Assembly: GCA_964481655.1 (NCBI GenBank)
Contig: CAYZVO010000019.1
Coordinates: forward strand, 1 to 64,000
Length of the DNA stretch: 64,000 nucleotides
From: CALDOK01 sp964481655
Lineage (GTDB): Bacteria > Myxococcota_A > UBA796 > JAFGLY01
Reading direction: 5' to 3'
Shown here: positions 56,185 to 64,000 of the stretch, piece after piece
Layout of the letters: every line of letters starts with the position of its first letter
Position numbering within the stretch: the stretch's first letter is position 1
Notes under the pieces: model-generated
What the model was told of the DNA's origin: nothing
What the model saw: the letters and a program-made list of their open reading frames with translations, nothing else
Database searches by the model: none
Translations under genes and position numbers: made by a program

Positions 56185-56266
56185 GGGGACTCCGGGCTCG
56201 AGGGGGAACCAGGACTATCCAGCGGCCGGGGTGTGCAGGCTCGAGCTTGTCGGATACGACCCCCGC

Positions 56267-56932
56267 GTGACCCCCCTCTGGACCCACACCCGGCACGATC
56301 TCCCCGACGGCCGCGGCCTGCGCTTCGAGCTGCAGCGCGCGGGCGCCCGGGCCAGCTGGGTCGAGGTGCTGCACGGCTGGAAGAGCAACGCCGAGCTCCG
56401 GGAGCTGTGCACGCGCATGCTCGCCGGGGTGCCCTACACCGCCCTGCGCTGGGAGACCCCCGCGGTCAGCTCCACCACCGCGGGCAAGCCCTTCGAGTGC
56501 GTGGTGCTGGACAGCCCGCGCCTGGACCGGCGCCCGGATCCCGGCGCCTTCGCCGAACACTTCGAGGACGACGGGCCCTCGGTGGTGCGCTTCGCCAACC
56601 TGGGCCGTGACGCCATCATGGTGGTGCCCCGTCCCGACGGCCCCCCCGGCGCCTACGGGCACCTGGCCGCCTTCCTCCGCCGCGGCCCCCCGGAGCAGCG
56701 GGACGCCCTGTGGCAATGCGTGGCCGAGGCCATGCTCGAGCGGCTGGGGCCCAAACCGGTGTGGCTGAGCACCGCCGGGGCCGGCGTGGCCTGGCTGCAC
56801 GTGCGGCTGGACGACCGCCCCAAGTACTACGGCCACGGCCCCTACCGGCACGGGGTGGACCGGGTGGCCGAGGTGGTGCACCGCCCGAGCCGCCCGCGCT
56901 GGAAGCGCCTGGACCGCAAGAAGCGGCGCTGA
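56267..56932 (+). CDS. DUF6940-like protein
   Basis: 221 residues from the GTG at 56267. Conserved parts include LGRDAIMVVPRP, AYGHLAAFLRRG and the C-terminal WLHVRLDDRPKYYGHGPYR, which I recognise as the hallmark of this family. No catalytic function is known; the protein is probably cytoplasmic. It faces the RND pump gene with 41 bp between stops. Confidence 0.65.
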   Translation: MTPLWTHTRHDLPDGRGLRFELQRAGARASWVEVLHGWKSNAELRELCTRMLAGVPYTALRWETPAVSSTTAGKPFECVVLDSPRLDRRPDPGAFAEHFEDDGPSVVRFANLGRDAIMVVPRPDGPPGAYGHLAAFLRRGPPEQRDALWQCVAEAMLERLGPKPVWLSTAGAGVAWLHVRLDDRPKYYGHGPYRHGVDRVAEVVHRPSRPRWKRLDRKKRR

Positions 56933-56973
56933 CGTTCAGCTCCTCTTCCGCCGCGTCTCGAACCGCCCGGGCA

Positions 56974-59900
56974 TCACGCCGGGGCGGGCGTCGCGTCATC
57001 TTCGGTCACGGAGCGAGGCGCGAACCAGGTGTAGAGCACGGGCACCAGGAACAGGGTCAGCACGGTGGCCGTGATGAGCCCGCCGATGACCGCCCGGGCC
57101 ATGCCCGACCACTGCTCCGAGCCCTCGCCCAGCTGCATGGCCAGGGGGACCATGGCCAGGATGGTGGTCAGTGAGGTCAGCAGCACCGGGCGCAGGCGGG
57201 TGCGGCTGGCCTGCCAGATGGCCTGGACCCGATCGAGGCCCTTCTCCATCAGCTGGTTGGCCGCGTCCACCATCACGATGCCGTTGTTCACCGCGATGCC
57301 CACCAGCATGATGACCCCGATGAGCGCCGAGATGTCCAGGGCGGAGCCGGTGGCGGCGAAGATGAGCACCACCCCGATGAGCGCCAGGGGCACGGAGAAG
57401 ATGATCACAAAGGGCAGGCGCAGGGACTCGAACTGGCTGGCCATGACCAGGTAGACCAGCACGATGGCCACCAGCAGGGCCAAGCCCAGGGACTGGAAGC
57501 TCTCCACGAAGTCGTCGGCGGAGCCGCCCACCTCGGTGGTGAAGCCGTCGGGAAGATCGAGCCCCGCGGCCAGGGTCTCCAGGGTCCGGATGCTGCCGGC
57601 CATGTCCTTGCTGTGCCAGTCGCCGTCGGCGTCCTGGTAGCGGTCGGCCAGGGTGATCTGGAAGGTGGAGATGCGCTGCTGATCCTCGCGGGTGATGTCC
57701 ACGGGGCCCAGCCCCAGCTCGATGTCGGCCACCGAGTCCAGGGGCACCGACACGCCGGTCGGGGTCAGCACCGGCAGCCGCCGCAGGTCGTCCAGATCCT
57801 GGCGGAAGGCCTTGTCCCAGCGCACCACGATGTCGTGCTCGTCGCCGCCCTCGCTGTACCACCCGGCCACCCGGCCCTGGAAGGCGGTGGAGATGGCCTG
57901 ACCCACGGTGGAGGTGGACAGGCCCAGCTCCGCCATCTTGGGGCGGTCGAAGCTCACCTGCAGCTGGGGCTGCTGGTCGGCCAGCCCGAAGCTCACCTCG
58001 GCCAGCTCGGGCATGCCCTCGAGCCGCTCCTGCAGCTCCAGGCCCAGCTGCCGGGCCGCCTCGAGATCGTGACCCACCAGCTGCAGCTCGATGTCCGACT
58101 CGCCGGTGAAGCTCACCTTCTGGCCCACGCGCACGTCCACGCCCGGGATGTCGGCCACCGCGTCGCGCACGGCCCGGTCGATCTCCATCTGGCCGCGGTC
58201 GCGCTCGCCCACGGGCACCAACACCAGCTCCAGGCTGCCCTCGGCGCCGCCACCGAAGATGGCCGCGATGCCGCTCGAGCTGCCGGCCTGGACCATCAGG
58301 TGGTCCAGCTCGCCGGGCTCCAGGGCGCCCTCGGTGGCCTCGACCACCTCGTCCACCCGGGCCCAGGTCTCGGCCAGGGACAGGCCGGTGGGCAGCTCCA
58401 CGGTGATGGAGCTCTGGCCGTTGTCCTGGCTGGCCATCAGCTCGGTGCGCACGGTGCCCGCCAGGCCGGCGGTGACCACCAGCACGAGCACCAGTCCGCC
58501 CACGACCTTCCAACGGTTGCCCAGCGCCCAGCGCAGGGAGCGACCGTAGCCCTCCACCACGGCGGAGAAGCGGCTGGTGACGGCCTCGGAGCGCAGGGTG
58601 GCGCCCTTGAGCCAGCGGCTGGCGGCCAGGGGCACGAAGCTCAGGGCCACCACCAGGCTCACCGCCAGGGCGAAGGTGATGGTCAGCGCCATGTCCTCGA
58701 AGAGCATCCCGGCGAAGCCCTCGACGAACAGGATGGGCACGAAGACGCTCAGGGTGGTCAACGTGGAGGCGATGACGGCGGTGCCGACGCCCGCGGCGCC
58801 CTGGGCGGCGGCCTCCCTGGGCTCGACCCCCTGCTCCTTCAAGCGGAAGATGTTCTCCAGCACCACGACCCCGTTGTCCACCAGCATGCCCACCGCCAGG
58901 GCGAGCCCGCCCATGGACAGGATGTTCAGGGTCATGTCGGCCCGCTCCATCAGGCCGAAGGTGGCCACCACGCTCAAGGGGATGGCGCAGGCCACGATCA
59001 GGGCCGCCCGCCAGTCGCCGAGGAAGAGCAGCAGGACCACGAAGGCGATGATCACGCCGACGATGGCGGTGCTGCCCAGGTTCCGCAGGGAGCGCTCGAT
59101 GGTGCCGCTGTCCTCGGCCAGGATCTCGAGCTGCACGCCCTCGGGCAGGCTCGCCTGCAGATCGGGCAGGGCGCTCATCACCCCAGCGATGGCCTCGACC
59201 GTGTTCTCGCCGCTCTGCTTGCGCAGGTTGATCTGCACGCCGTCGCGGCCGTCGATGTGCTGGATGTTCTCGGCCTCCTCGAAGCCATCCCGCAGCTCGG
59301 CGACCTCACCCAGCCGCACCGCCCGGCTCCCCACCGTGCGGCCCGAGGCGTCGGTCACGGGCTTGGAGCCCACCACCACCTCGGCCAGCTCGTCCACGGA
59401 GGCGTAGCGGCCGGCGCTCTGGATGGAGAAGCTCGAGGCCCCCTGCTCGATGGAGCCCCCCGGCTCCTGCTGGTTCTCCCGGTACACCGCGCCCACCACC
59501 GCGTTGAGGTCCAGGCCCACCGCCTGCACCCGGGCGGGATCCAGATCCACATGGATCTGGCGCTCGAGCCCACCGGAGACCAGGGCCTGGGCGACCCCCT
59601 CCACCCGCTCCATGCGCGGCTGGACCACGTCTTCGGCCAGGCCGCGCAGCTCGTCGAGGGGCACCGATCCGGACAATCCCAGGGTGACCACCGGCTTCTG
59701 ATCCGGCGACAGCGCGAAGACCAGAGGGTCGTCCGCGTCGTCGGGGATGGCGCCCTCCACCAGGTCCAGGGCGCGCCGGATGTCGGTCTCGGCCTGGTCC
59801 ATGTCCGTGTCCCAGCCGAAGCTGACGGTGACCAGGCTCAAGCCCTGCTGGGAGCTGGAGGCGACCTCTTCGACCCCCTCCACCGCGGAGACCGCGGTCT

Positions 59901-60102
59901 CGATGGGGCGGGTGATCAGGGTCTCCATGTCACCGGGGCTGGCGCCGGTGTAGCCGGTGGAGACGAAGACCATGGGGAACTCCATGTCCGGCATCAGGTC
60001 GAGCTTGAGCTGGCTCAGGCCGAACAGACCAAAGAGCATCACCAGCAGCCAGACGACCGCGAAGGTGACCCCGCGCTTCACACTGAGGGAAGACAGGCTC
60101 AC
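56974..60102 (-). CDS. AcrB-type RND efflux pump
   Basis: 1042-residue proton-driven exporter with GTG start overlapping the adaptor stop (GTGA). Twelve helices in two halves, with VVLENIFRLKEQG in the first half (helix 4 DD/N region) and the matching IVMVDAANQLMEKG in the second. Large periplasmic loops after helices 1 and 7. LMPDMEFPMVFVSTGYTGASP at the start is typical of the MdtB/CzcA-related HAE-1 class. Substrate unknown; pairs with the adaptor and the TolC-like protein. Confidence 0.92.
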   Translation of the reverse strand: MSLSSLSVKRGVTFAVVWLLVMLFGLFGLSQLKLDLMPDMEFPMVFVSTGYTGASPGDMETLITRPIETAVSAVEGVEEVASSSQQGLSLVTVSFGWDTDMDQAETDIRRALDLVEGAIPDDADDPLVFALSPDQKPVVTLGLSGSVPLDELRGLAEDVVQPRMERVEGVAQALVSGGLERQIHVDLDPARVQAVGLDLNAVVGAVYRENQQEPGGSIEQGASSFSIQSAGRYASVDELAEVVVGSKPVTDASGRTVGSRAVRLGEVAELRDGFEEAENIQHIDGRDGVQINLRKQSGENTVEAIAGVMSALPDLQASLPEGVQLEILAEDSGTIERSLRNLGSTAIVGVIIAFVVLLLFLGDWRAALIVACAIPLSVVATFGLMERADMTLNILSMGGLALAVGMLVDNGVVVLENIFRLKEQGVEPREAAAQGAAGVGTAVIASTLTTLSVFVPILFVEGFAGMLFEDMALTITFALAVSLVVALSFVPLAASRWLKGATLRSEAVTSRFSAVVEGYGRSLRWALGNRWKVVGGLVLVLVVTAGLAGTVRTELMASQDNGQSSITVELPTGLSLAETWARVDEVVEATEGALEPGELDHLMVQAGSSSGIAAIFGGGAEGSLELVLVPVGERDRGQMEIDRAVRDAVADIPGVDVRVGQKVSFTGESDIELQLVGHDLEAARQLGLELQERLEGMPELAEVSFGLADQQPQLQVSFDRPKMAELGLSTSTVGQAISTAFQGRVAGWYSEGGDEHDIVVRWDKAFRQDLDDLRRLPVLTPTGVSVPLDSVADIELGLGPVDITREDQQRISTFQITLADRYQDADGDWHSKDMAGSIRTLETLAAGLDLPDGFTTEVGGSADDFVESFQSLGLALLVAIVLVYLVMASQFESLRLPFVIIFSVPLALIGVVLIFAATGSALDISALIGVIMLVGIAVNNGIVMVDAANQLMEKGLDRVQAIWQASRTRLRPVLLTSLTTILAMVPLAMQLGEGSEQWSGMARAVIGGLITATVLTLFLVPVLYTWFAPRSVTEDDATPAPA

Positions 60103-61229
60103 AGCGCACCCCCGACCACGCGCACGGTCTCACCGTCCCGCAGCCCGTGCTGGCCGCGCACCACCAGCCGCTCACCGGGCTCGAGGCCCGCGCGGACCTC
60201 GTACAGCTCTCCGTCCCGGATACCCAACTCCACCTGCCGCTCCCGGGCGATCCCCTGCTCGTCCACCACGAAGGCCCGCCGCAGGTCCTGGCCGGGCTCG
60301 GCCTCGGCCAGCAACAGAGAGTCGAGCACCAGGGCGTGCTGAGGGGCGACGGTCGCGCCGGCGCGGCTGTCCACCACCAGCTCCGCCCGCCCGAACATGC
60401 CGGGCTCGAGCATGTAGCGGCCCTGCTCGTCCCCGGGGTTCGGCAGCGTCGCCCGCACTGTCTTGGTGCGGACCACCGGGTCCAGGTACGGGTACACCTT
60501 GGTGACCGTGGCCTCGAAGCTGCGCCCCGGCCAGGCGTCCACGGTGATCGCCACCGCGTCGCCAGGCTCGACGTCCCGGGCGTCCGCCTCGGACAGGTCC
60601 AGCTGCACCTCGAGGGGGTCCATCACCAGGATGCTGCCCAGCGCCATGCTGGGTGCGGTGCGATCGCCGACGTCCACCGAGCGGTGGGCCAGCACCCCGC
60701 TGACCGGCGCCACGACCGAGGCCTCCCCCGCGTTCAGGGAGAGCTGGTCCAGGCTGGCCTGCAGGGCTCGCCGCTGAGCCTGGTTCGCGTCGTAGGCGCT
60801 CTGGGCCTGGTCGAAGATCTGCTGGGTGACGACCCCGCCCTCGAGCAGCTCCCGGCTGCGCTCGAGCTCCAGCGCCTGGCTGGACAGCTGCACGTCCAGG
60901 CCCTCGATCTGGGCCGCCAGCTGCTCGATGCCCTTGTCCAGGGTGGCCCGACGGATGAGCGCGACCCGCGCCCCCTGCTCCACCATGTCACCGTCCTCAT
61001 AGGGGAAGGCCAGCACGCGGTCGCTGACCGTGGTGAAGAGCTGCACCTCGGCCGAGGCCTGCAGATCCGCGGCGTAGCGCACGGTGCGGTCGATGTCGGC
61101 CGTGGCGGTGGTGGCCACCTCGACCGGAGTGCCCTGGGGGCCGTCGTCAGCGAGGCGAGCGCTGGAGTCCCGGCAGGCCGCGAGGGCGGGCAGGGCGAGG
61201 GCGAGAAACACGAGAGCGGACGTACGCAT
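60099..61229 (-). CDS. RND periplasmic adaptor (membrane fusion protein)
   Basis: 376-residue lipoprotein (lipobox near residue 19, ALAAC). Start at 61229 preceded by AGGAGG at 6 nt. Contains a split biotinyl-lipoyl domain (SDRVLAFPYEDGDMVEQG and VVAPVSGVLAHRSVDVGD), an alpha-helical hairpin and beta-barrel and membrane-proximal domains. It joins the RND pump to the outer membrane duct. First gene of the adaptor-pump operon, controlled from the shared element at 61276-61317. Confidence 0.9.
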   Translation of the reverse strand: MRTSALVFLALALPALAACRDSSARLADDGPQGTPVEVATTATADIDRTVRYAADLQASAEVQLFTTVSDRVLAFPYEDGDMVEQGARVALIRRATLDKGIEQLAAQIEGLDVQLSSQALELERSRELLEGGVVTQQIFDQAQSAYDANQAQRRALQASLDQLSLNAGEASVVAPVSGVLAHRSVDVGDRTAPSMALGSILVMDPLEVQLDLSEADARDVEPGDAVAITVDAWPGRSFEATVTKVYPYLDPVVRTKTVRATLPNPGDEQGRYMLEPGMFGRAELVVDSRAGATVAPQHALVLDSLLLAEAEPGQDLRRAFVVDEQGIARERQVELGIRDGELYEVRAGLEPGERLVVRGQHGLRDGETVRVVGGAL

Positions 61230-61275
61230 GAGAGACCTCCTGTCGGGAGTCAAGGTAGGTCTGCACGGGCGCGCG

Positions 61276-61317
61276 CTCAGTTGAGGCTTGGTGGCCCTTG
61301 TGTTTCGCTCTGTTTCG
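61276..61317 (-). promoter_or_regulatory. Conserved 42-bp element upstream of adaptor gene
   Basis: On the gene strand: GAAACAGAGCGAAACACAAG then a weaker half ending CTCAACTGAG. It matches 55491-55532 without gaps. It lies about 47 nt before the adaptor ATG. Confidence 0.6.
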
Positions 61318-61373
61318 AGCTGGTAGCCTCGGGTGAACCCCGCGGGATACCGCAATGGCAGCAAGGAGTTCCC

Positions 61374-61919
61374 ATGGCCACACCGACCGCCAAGCCTCGC
61401 CTGTTCCAGAAGCTGAGCCCCGACTCCGCGCAGCGCATCGAGCTGCTCGGACGCCGCATCGGCTACATCAAGGGCCGGATGGTCTTCGCCGAAGGCCAGC
61501 CCGCCTCCGAGTCCTTCCTGCTGCTCGAGGGCCGCCTGACCATGACCGTGGGCGAGGGCGAAGAGCGCTGCGCCGTGGGCGATGTCTGGCCCGGCGAGTT
61601 CGCCGGCGAGCGCGCCTTCTTCGACGGCTCGGGCCTGCACCAGGTCACCATCAGCGCCGCGGCCAACAGCCGGGGCATCATGCTCGACCGCGAGGCCATC
61701 CAGATCCTCGAGGACGACCCCGCCCTGACCATCATCCAGGAGCACATGGTCCACACCCTGCTGCGCCGCCTGCAGGGCGCCGACCTGGCGGTCCGCAAGG
61801 GCTGGCAGCAGGTGCGCGCCGCCCAGTCCGGCGAGGTGGTCAGCGACGAGCCGGTGCCCCAGAACCTGGTCGAGGGCATCCGCGCCATGATCAACAAGCT
61901 GTTGGGAGGTGCCGCATGA
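61374..61919 (+). CDS. Cyclic-nucleotide-binding-domain protein A
   Basis: 181 residues from ATG at 61374 (AAGGAG 5 nt before). A single CNB beta-roll: GRMVFAEGQPASESFLLLEGRL, PGEFAGERAFF in place of the usual GELALL phosphate cassette. No DNA-binding helix-turn-helix. Its stop overlaps the start of the next gene (ATGA). May sense cAMP or c-di-GMP or act as a scaffold. Confidence 0.8.
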   Translation: MATPTAKPRLFQKLSPDSAQRIELLGRRIGYIKGRMVFAEGQPASESFLLLEGRLTMTVGEGEERCAVGDVWPGEFAGERAFFDGSGLHQVTISAAANSRGIMLDREAIQILEDDPALTIIQEHMVHTLLRRLQGADLAVRKGWQQVRAAQSGEVVSDEPVPQNLVEGIRAMINKLLGGAA

Positions 61920-62446
61920 CCGTCCCCGCCATCCTCGCCTCCAAGGTCCTGGTCCAGCGCCACCGCATCCACCCCAAGCACGTCGAGCCCCTGGCCGCGG
62001 TCTTCGAGCGCTGCCACACCCAGACCATGCCCCCGGGCCGCACCATCTGCGACGAAGGCGGCCAGGCCTCCGAGCTGTTCATCCTGCTGTCGGGCCGGGT
62101 GATCGTGAAAAAGAAGGACTACCAGGGCGTGAGCAAGCAGCTGGCCACCATGAAGGCCCCGTCGATCTTCGGCCACATGGCCCTGGTGGGCCAGACCCTG
62201 CGCACCGCCACCTGCATCACCGACACCGAGTGCCAGGTCGCCTGGCTCGATCGGCGCCTGTTCGAGACCCTGATGGGCGAGCTGGGCGAGCAGGGCAAGG
62301 CCTTCCGCTGGCTGATCGTCTCCTCCATGCTCATGCAGCACGGCAAGGCCAGCCGCGAGATCCGCCGGCTCACCGGCCAGGCGCACCACCCACAGATCGA
62401 GGACGACGACATCGACGGGCTGACCGCGTCGCTGCACGGGTGGTAG
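61916..62446 (+). CDS. Cyclic-nucleotide-binding-domain protein B
   Basis: 176 residues, GGGAGG before the ATG. Single CNB beta-roll with TICDEGGQASELFILLSGRV and a variant cassette PSIFGHMALVGQTLRTAT. No helix-turn-helix. Translationally coupled to protein A and probably its partner. The convergent diguanylate cyclase starts its stop codon 6 nt away. Confidence 0.8.
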   Translation: MTVPAILASKVLVQRHRIHPKHVEPLAAVFERCHTQTMPPGRTICDEGGQASELFILLSGRVIVKKKDYQGVSKQLATMKAPSIFGHMALVGQTLRTATCITDTECQVAWLDRRLFETLMGELGEQGKAFRWLIVSSMLMQHGKASREIRRLTGQAHHPQIEDDDIDGLTASLHGW

Positions 62447-62452
62447 CGGGGG

Positions 62453-63511
62453 TCAGGCCTCCTCGGTGACGATCCCTTCGTCGGCGACGCACACGCGGTC
62501 ACGGCCCTCGCGCTTGGCCTGATAAAGCGCCGCATCGGCGCGAGAGAGCAGCGCCTCGGCCGACTCGTCCTCGTCGAGCGCGGCCACCCCGACGGAGATG
62601 GTGACCCCAGCCTCCATCGACGCGTCCGCCACGGCGGCGCGGAGCCGCTCACCCAGCGCCTCGGCCCCACCCTCGGGCTCACCGAGCCCGATCTGTGGCA
62701 GGAGGACCGCGAACTCGTCGCCCCCCAGGCGAGCGACGAGATCCGCCGCGCGGATCTGGCGCTGGACGACGGCGCCCACGTCCCGCAGGGCACGGTCGCC
62801 CGCCGCGTGCCCCCGGCTGTCGTTGACCGCCTTGAACCGGTCGATGTCGAAGAGGGCCACCGACAGGGGCTGCTCGTAGCGGCGGGCTCGCGGCAGTTCG
62901 TGCTCCAGCGCCTCGAAGAAGCGCCTCCGGTTGGCCAGCCCCGTCAGGACGTCGATGCTCGACAGCTCCCGCAGCCGCCTCTCGTAGCTGGAGCGCAGGT
63001 GTTCGTAGAGCATGGCGAAGCCCACCGCGAGCACGAGGCTTCCCAGTACGGTGATCTGGGGCCAGCGCAGCACATGGGTCGGCGGGGTGACCCACATCAT
63101 CACGAAGACCAGGGCGAACAGGCCAGCGTTGATCACCGCCCCGAGCCGCATACCCGCCAGGAAGAAGATCATCGGAGGCGCGACGATGGGCCAGAAGTAC
63201 AGCTGAAGCGGCTGCGAGGCGCCGAAGGCCAGCGCTGGCGCCACGACACCCAGCGCCAACATGACGGCGATGACCGCGTACCAGCCCTTCCTCAGCCCCA
63301 GGTACCAGCCCAGCCCGACCATGCACAGGATGACCAGATCGGCGACCACCCCGGCCCAGGTCTGGCGCATCCAGTTGGCGACGGCGAAGCTCGAGGCGAC
63401 CACGGCCCCCAGCACGAGCAAGCCCACCGTCATGCGACGGCGGTACACCGCGAGGCTGTCGGAGTTCGACGTCATGGGGTCACGCAGCCCACTACCCATC
63501 GGTTGCAACAT
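62453..63511 (-). CDS. Membrane diguanylate cyclase (GGDEF)
   Basis: 352 residues if begun at 63511; starts at 63499 or 63475 are possible and no ribosome site decides. About six helices in the first 165 residues, then a GGDEF domain with DVLTGLANRRRFFEAL, RLGGDEFAVLLP and the product-inhibition I-site RAAD exactly five residues before GGDEF. No EAL domain. It makes c-di-GMP, feeding pilus or surface behaviour. Confidence 0.9.
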   Translation of the reverse strand: MLQPMGSGLRDPMTSNSDSLAVYRRRMTVGLLVLGAVVASSFAVANWMRQTWAGVVADLVILCMVGLGWYLGLRKGWYAVIAVMLALGVVAPALAFGASQPLQLYFWPIVAPPMIFFLAGMRLGAVINAGLFALVFVMMWVTPPTHVLRWPQITVLGSLVLAVGFAMLYEHLRSSYERRLRELSSIDVLTGLANRRRFFEALEHELPRARRYEQPLSVALFDIDRFKAVNDSRGHAAGDRALRDVGAVVQRQIRAADLVARLGGDEFAVLLPQIGLGEPEGGAEALGERLRAAVADASMEAGVTISVGVAALDEDESAEALLSRADAALYQAKREGRDRVCVADEGIVTEEA

Positions 63512-63560
63512 CCCGTAGCTTTACCACAGGTGCCGAGGTGCGAATCCACAGAACCGGGGA

Positions 63561-63995
63561 TCAATCCTCGCACGGCACCAGATCGTAGGCCACCCGCTGC
63601 ATCAGCAGGATCGCGCGCGCGAGCGCCTCGGGGCCATCGTCGCGGTCGGTGAGGAAGCCGCCGCAGAGCAGCTCGGCGAAGCCGTCCTCGCCCCACAACT
63701 TCTGGCGGATCTCCACGGTGCAGGCGTGGCCCACCAGCTCCACCAGCTCCGCGGCCGCGGCTCGTCCATCCTCGCCCAGGCGCTCGCCCTCGACCGCTCG
63801 GTCGGGCTCGAGGTCCAGGTAGAGCCCGGGGCTGGGGGCGTCCCGGAGCCGATCCACCCGGATCCTGGAGATCTCGTGCCCGTGCTTGCCGAAGCTGCTG
63901 GTCACGAACACCGGCTGCCCATGCACGCTGATCCGCAGCTCGGGATCGGCCACGAACAGGCTGCGCCCGAAGCGGCCCCCCAGTGCCTCGGCCAC
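63561..63995 (-). CDS. Uncharacterised protein at window edge (possibly 5'-truncated)
   Basis: 144 residues from a GTG at 63995, but the frame stays open to the edge, so the gene may start outside. Contains FVTSSFGKHGHEISRIRV and a Cys near the end; no family recognised. Ends 49 bp upstream of the diguanylate cyclase gene. Confidence 0.45.
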   Translation of the reverse strand: MAEALGGRFGRSLFVADPELRISVHGQPVFVTSSFGKHGHEISRIRVDRLRDAPSPGLYLDLEPDRAVEGERLGEDGRAAAAELVELVGHACTVEIRQKLWGEDGFAELLCGGFLTDRDDGPEALARAILLMQRVAYDLVPCED

Positions 63996-64000
63996 ATCAC

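Overview
The window is GC-rich Gram-negative DNA, most likely from a myxobacterium-like lineage (Myxococcota / former Deltaproteobacteria). This is inferred from gene content rather than any marker: two Ser/Thr kinases (one with an AgmX/PglI-like tail), lipoproteins with Asp/Cys-rich 'DGADND' modules, an OmpA protein with thrombospondin type 3 repeats, a DUF4398 lipoprotein, a TPR protein with a C-terminal membrane anchor, plus lpxD and heptose genes showing a lipopolysaccharide outer membrane. Genes are dense, many overlap as ATGA/GTGA, and no rRNA, tRNA, CRISPR array or transposase was found.

Layout. 1-7.2 kb: a probable extracellular electron transfer module, with a CbcL-like c/b cytochrome fusion, an NHL-repeat tetraheme protein and a convergent OmcA/MtrC-type decaheme lipoprotein that has a good sigma-54 promoter match. 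7.3-15.3 kb: a DGADND lipoprotein, a TraB/GumN-like membrane protein, a Ser/Thr kinase, and an asnS-lpxD-sulfatase-like operon. 15.6-24.5 kb: surface glycan genes (a lone Flp-like pilin, a GT-C transferase, Nudix, a heptose-type bifunctional enzyme with swapped domains, a HAD phosphatase, and a GT2 / aminotransferase / LPG_synthase_TM / epimerase operon). 24.6-28.4 kb: envelope proteins (OmpA, DUF4398, TPR anchor, beta-barrel). 28.5-31 kb: a four-gene acyltransferase / ACP / short ANL ligase / ketoreductase cassette. 31-42.5 kb: a barrel protein, an SLC12-like transporter, an arylsulfotransferase-like lipoprotein, a PilT-like ATPase, two paralogous TPR proteins around a DUF1846 gene. 42.5-50.4 kb: a DUF4258 lipoprotein, an M48-like protein lacking the catalytic Glu, an MMPL/RND exporter and a kinase operon. 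50.5-61.3 kb: a two-component system, a GT-C-like membrane protein, and a split tripartite efflux system (outer membrane factor gene apart from the adaptor-pump operon) whose two units share a 42-bp upstream element. 61.4-64 kb: twin cyclic-nucleotide-binding proteins, a diguanylate cyclase and an edge gene.

Non-coding structure is unusually rich: a palindromic repeat present once between genes and once inside a kinase reading frame, several heptamer (GGGCTGT-type) arrays, a tandem array near 43.1 kb, and three poly-C tracts that look like assembly or sequencing damage and spoil the genes they touch (HAD phosphatase, second TPR protein, kinase-associated protein). Annotation was by reading alone; family names rest on motifs, order and length, not on database searches.
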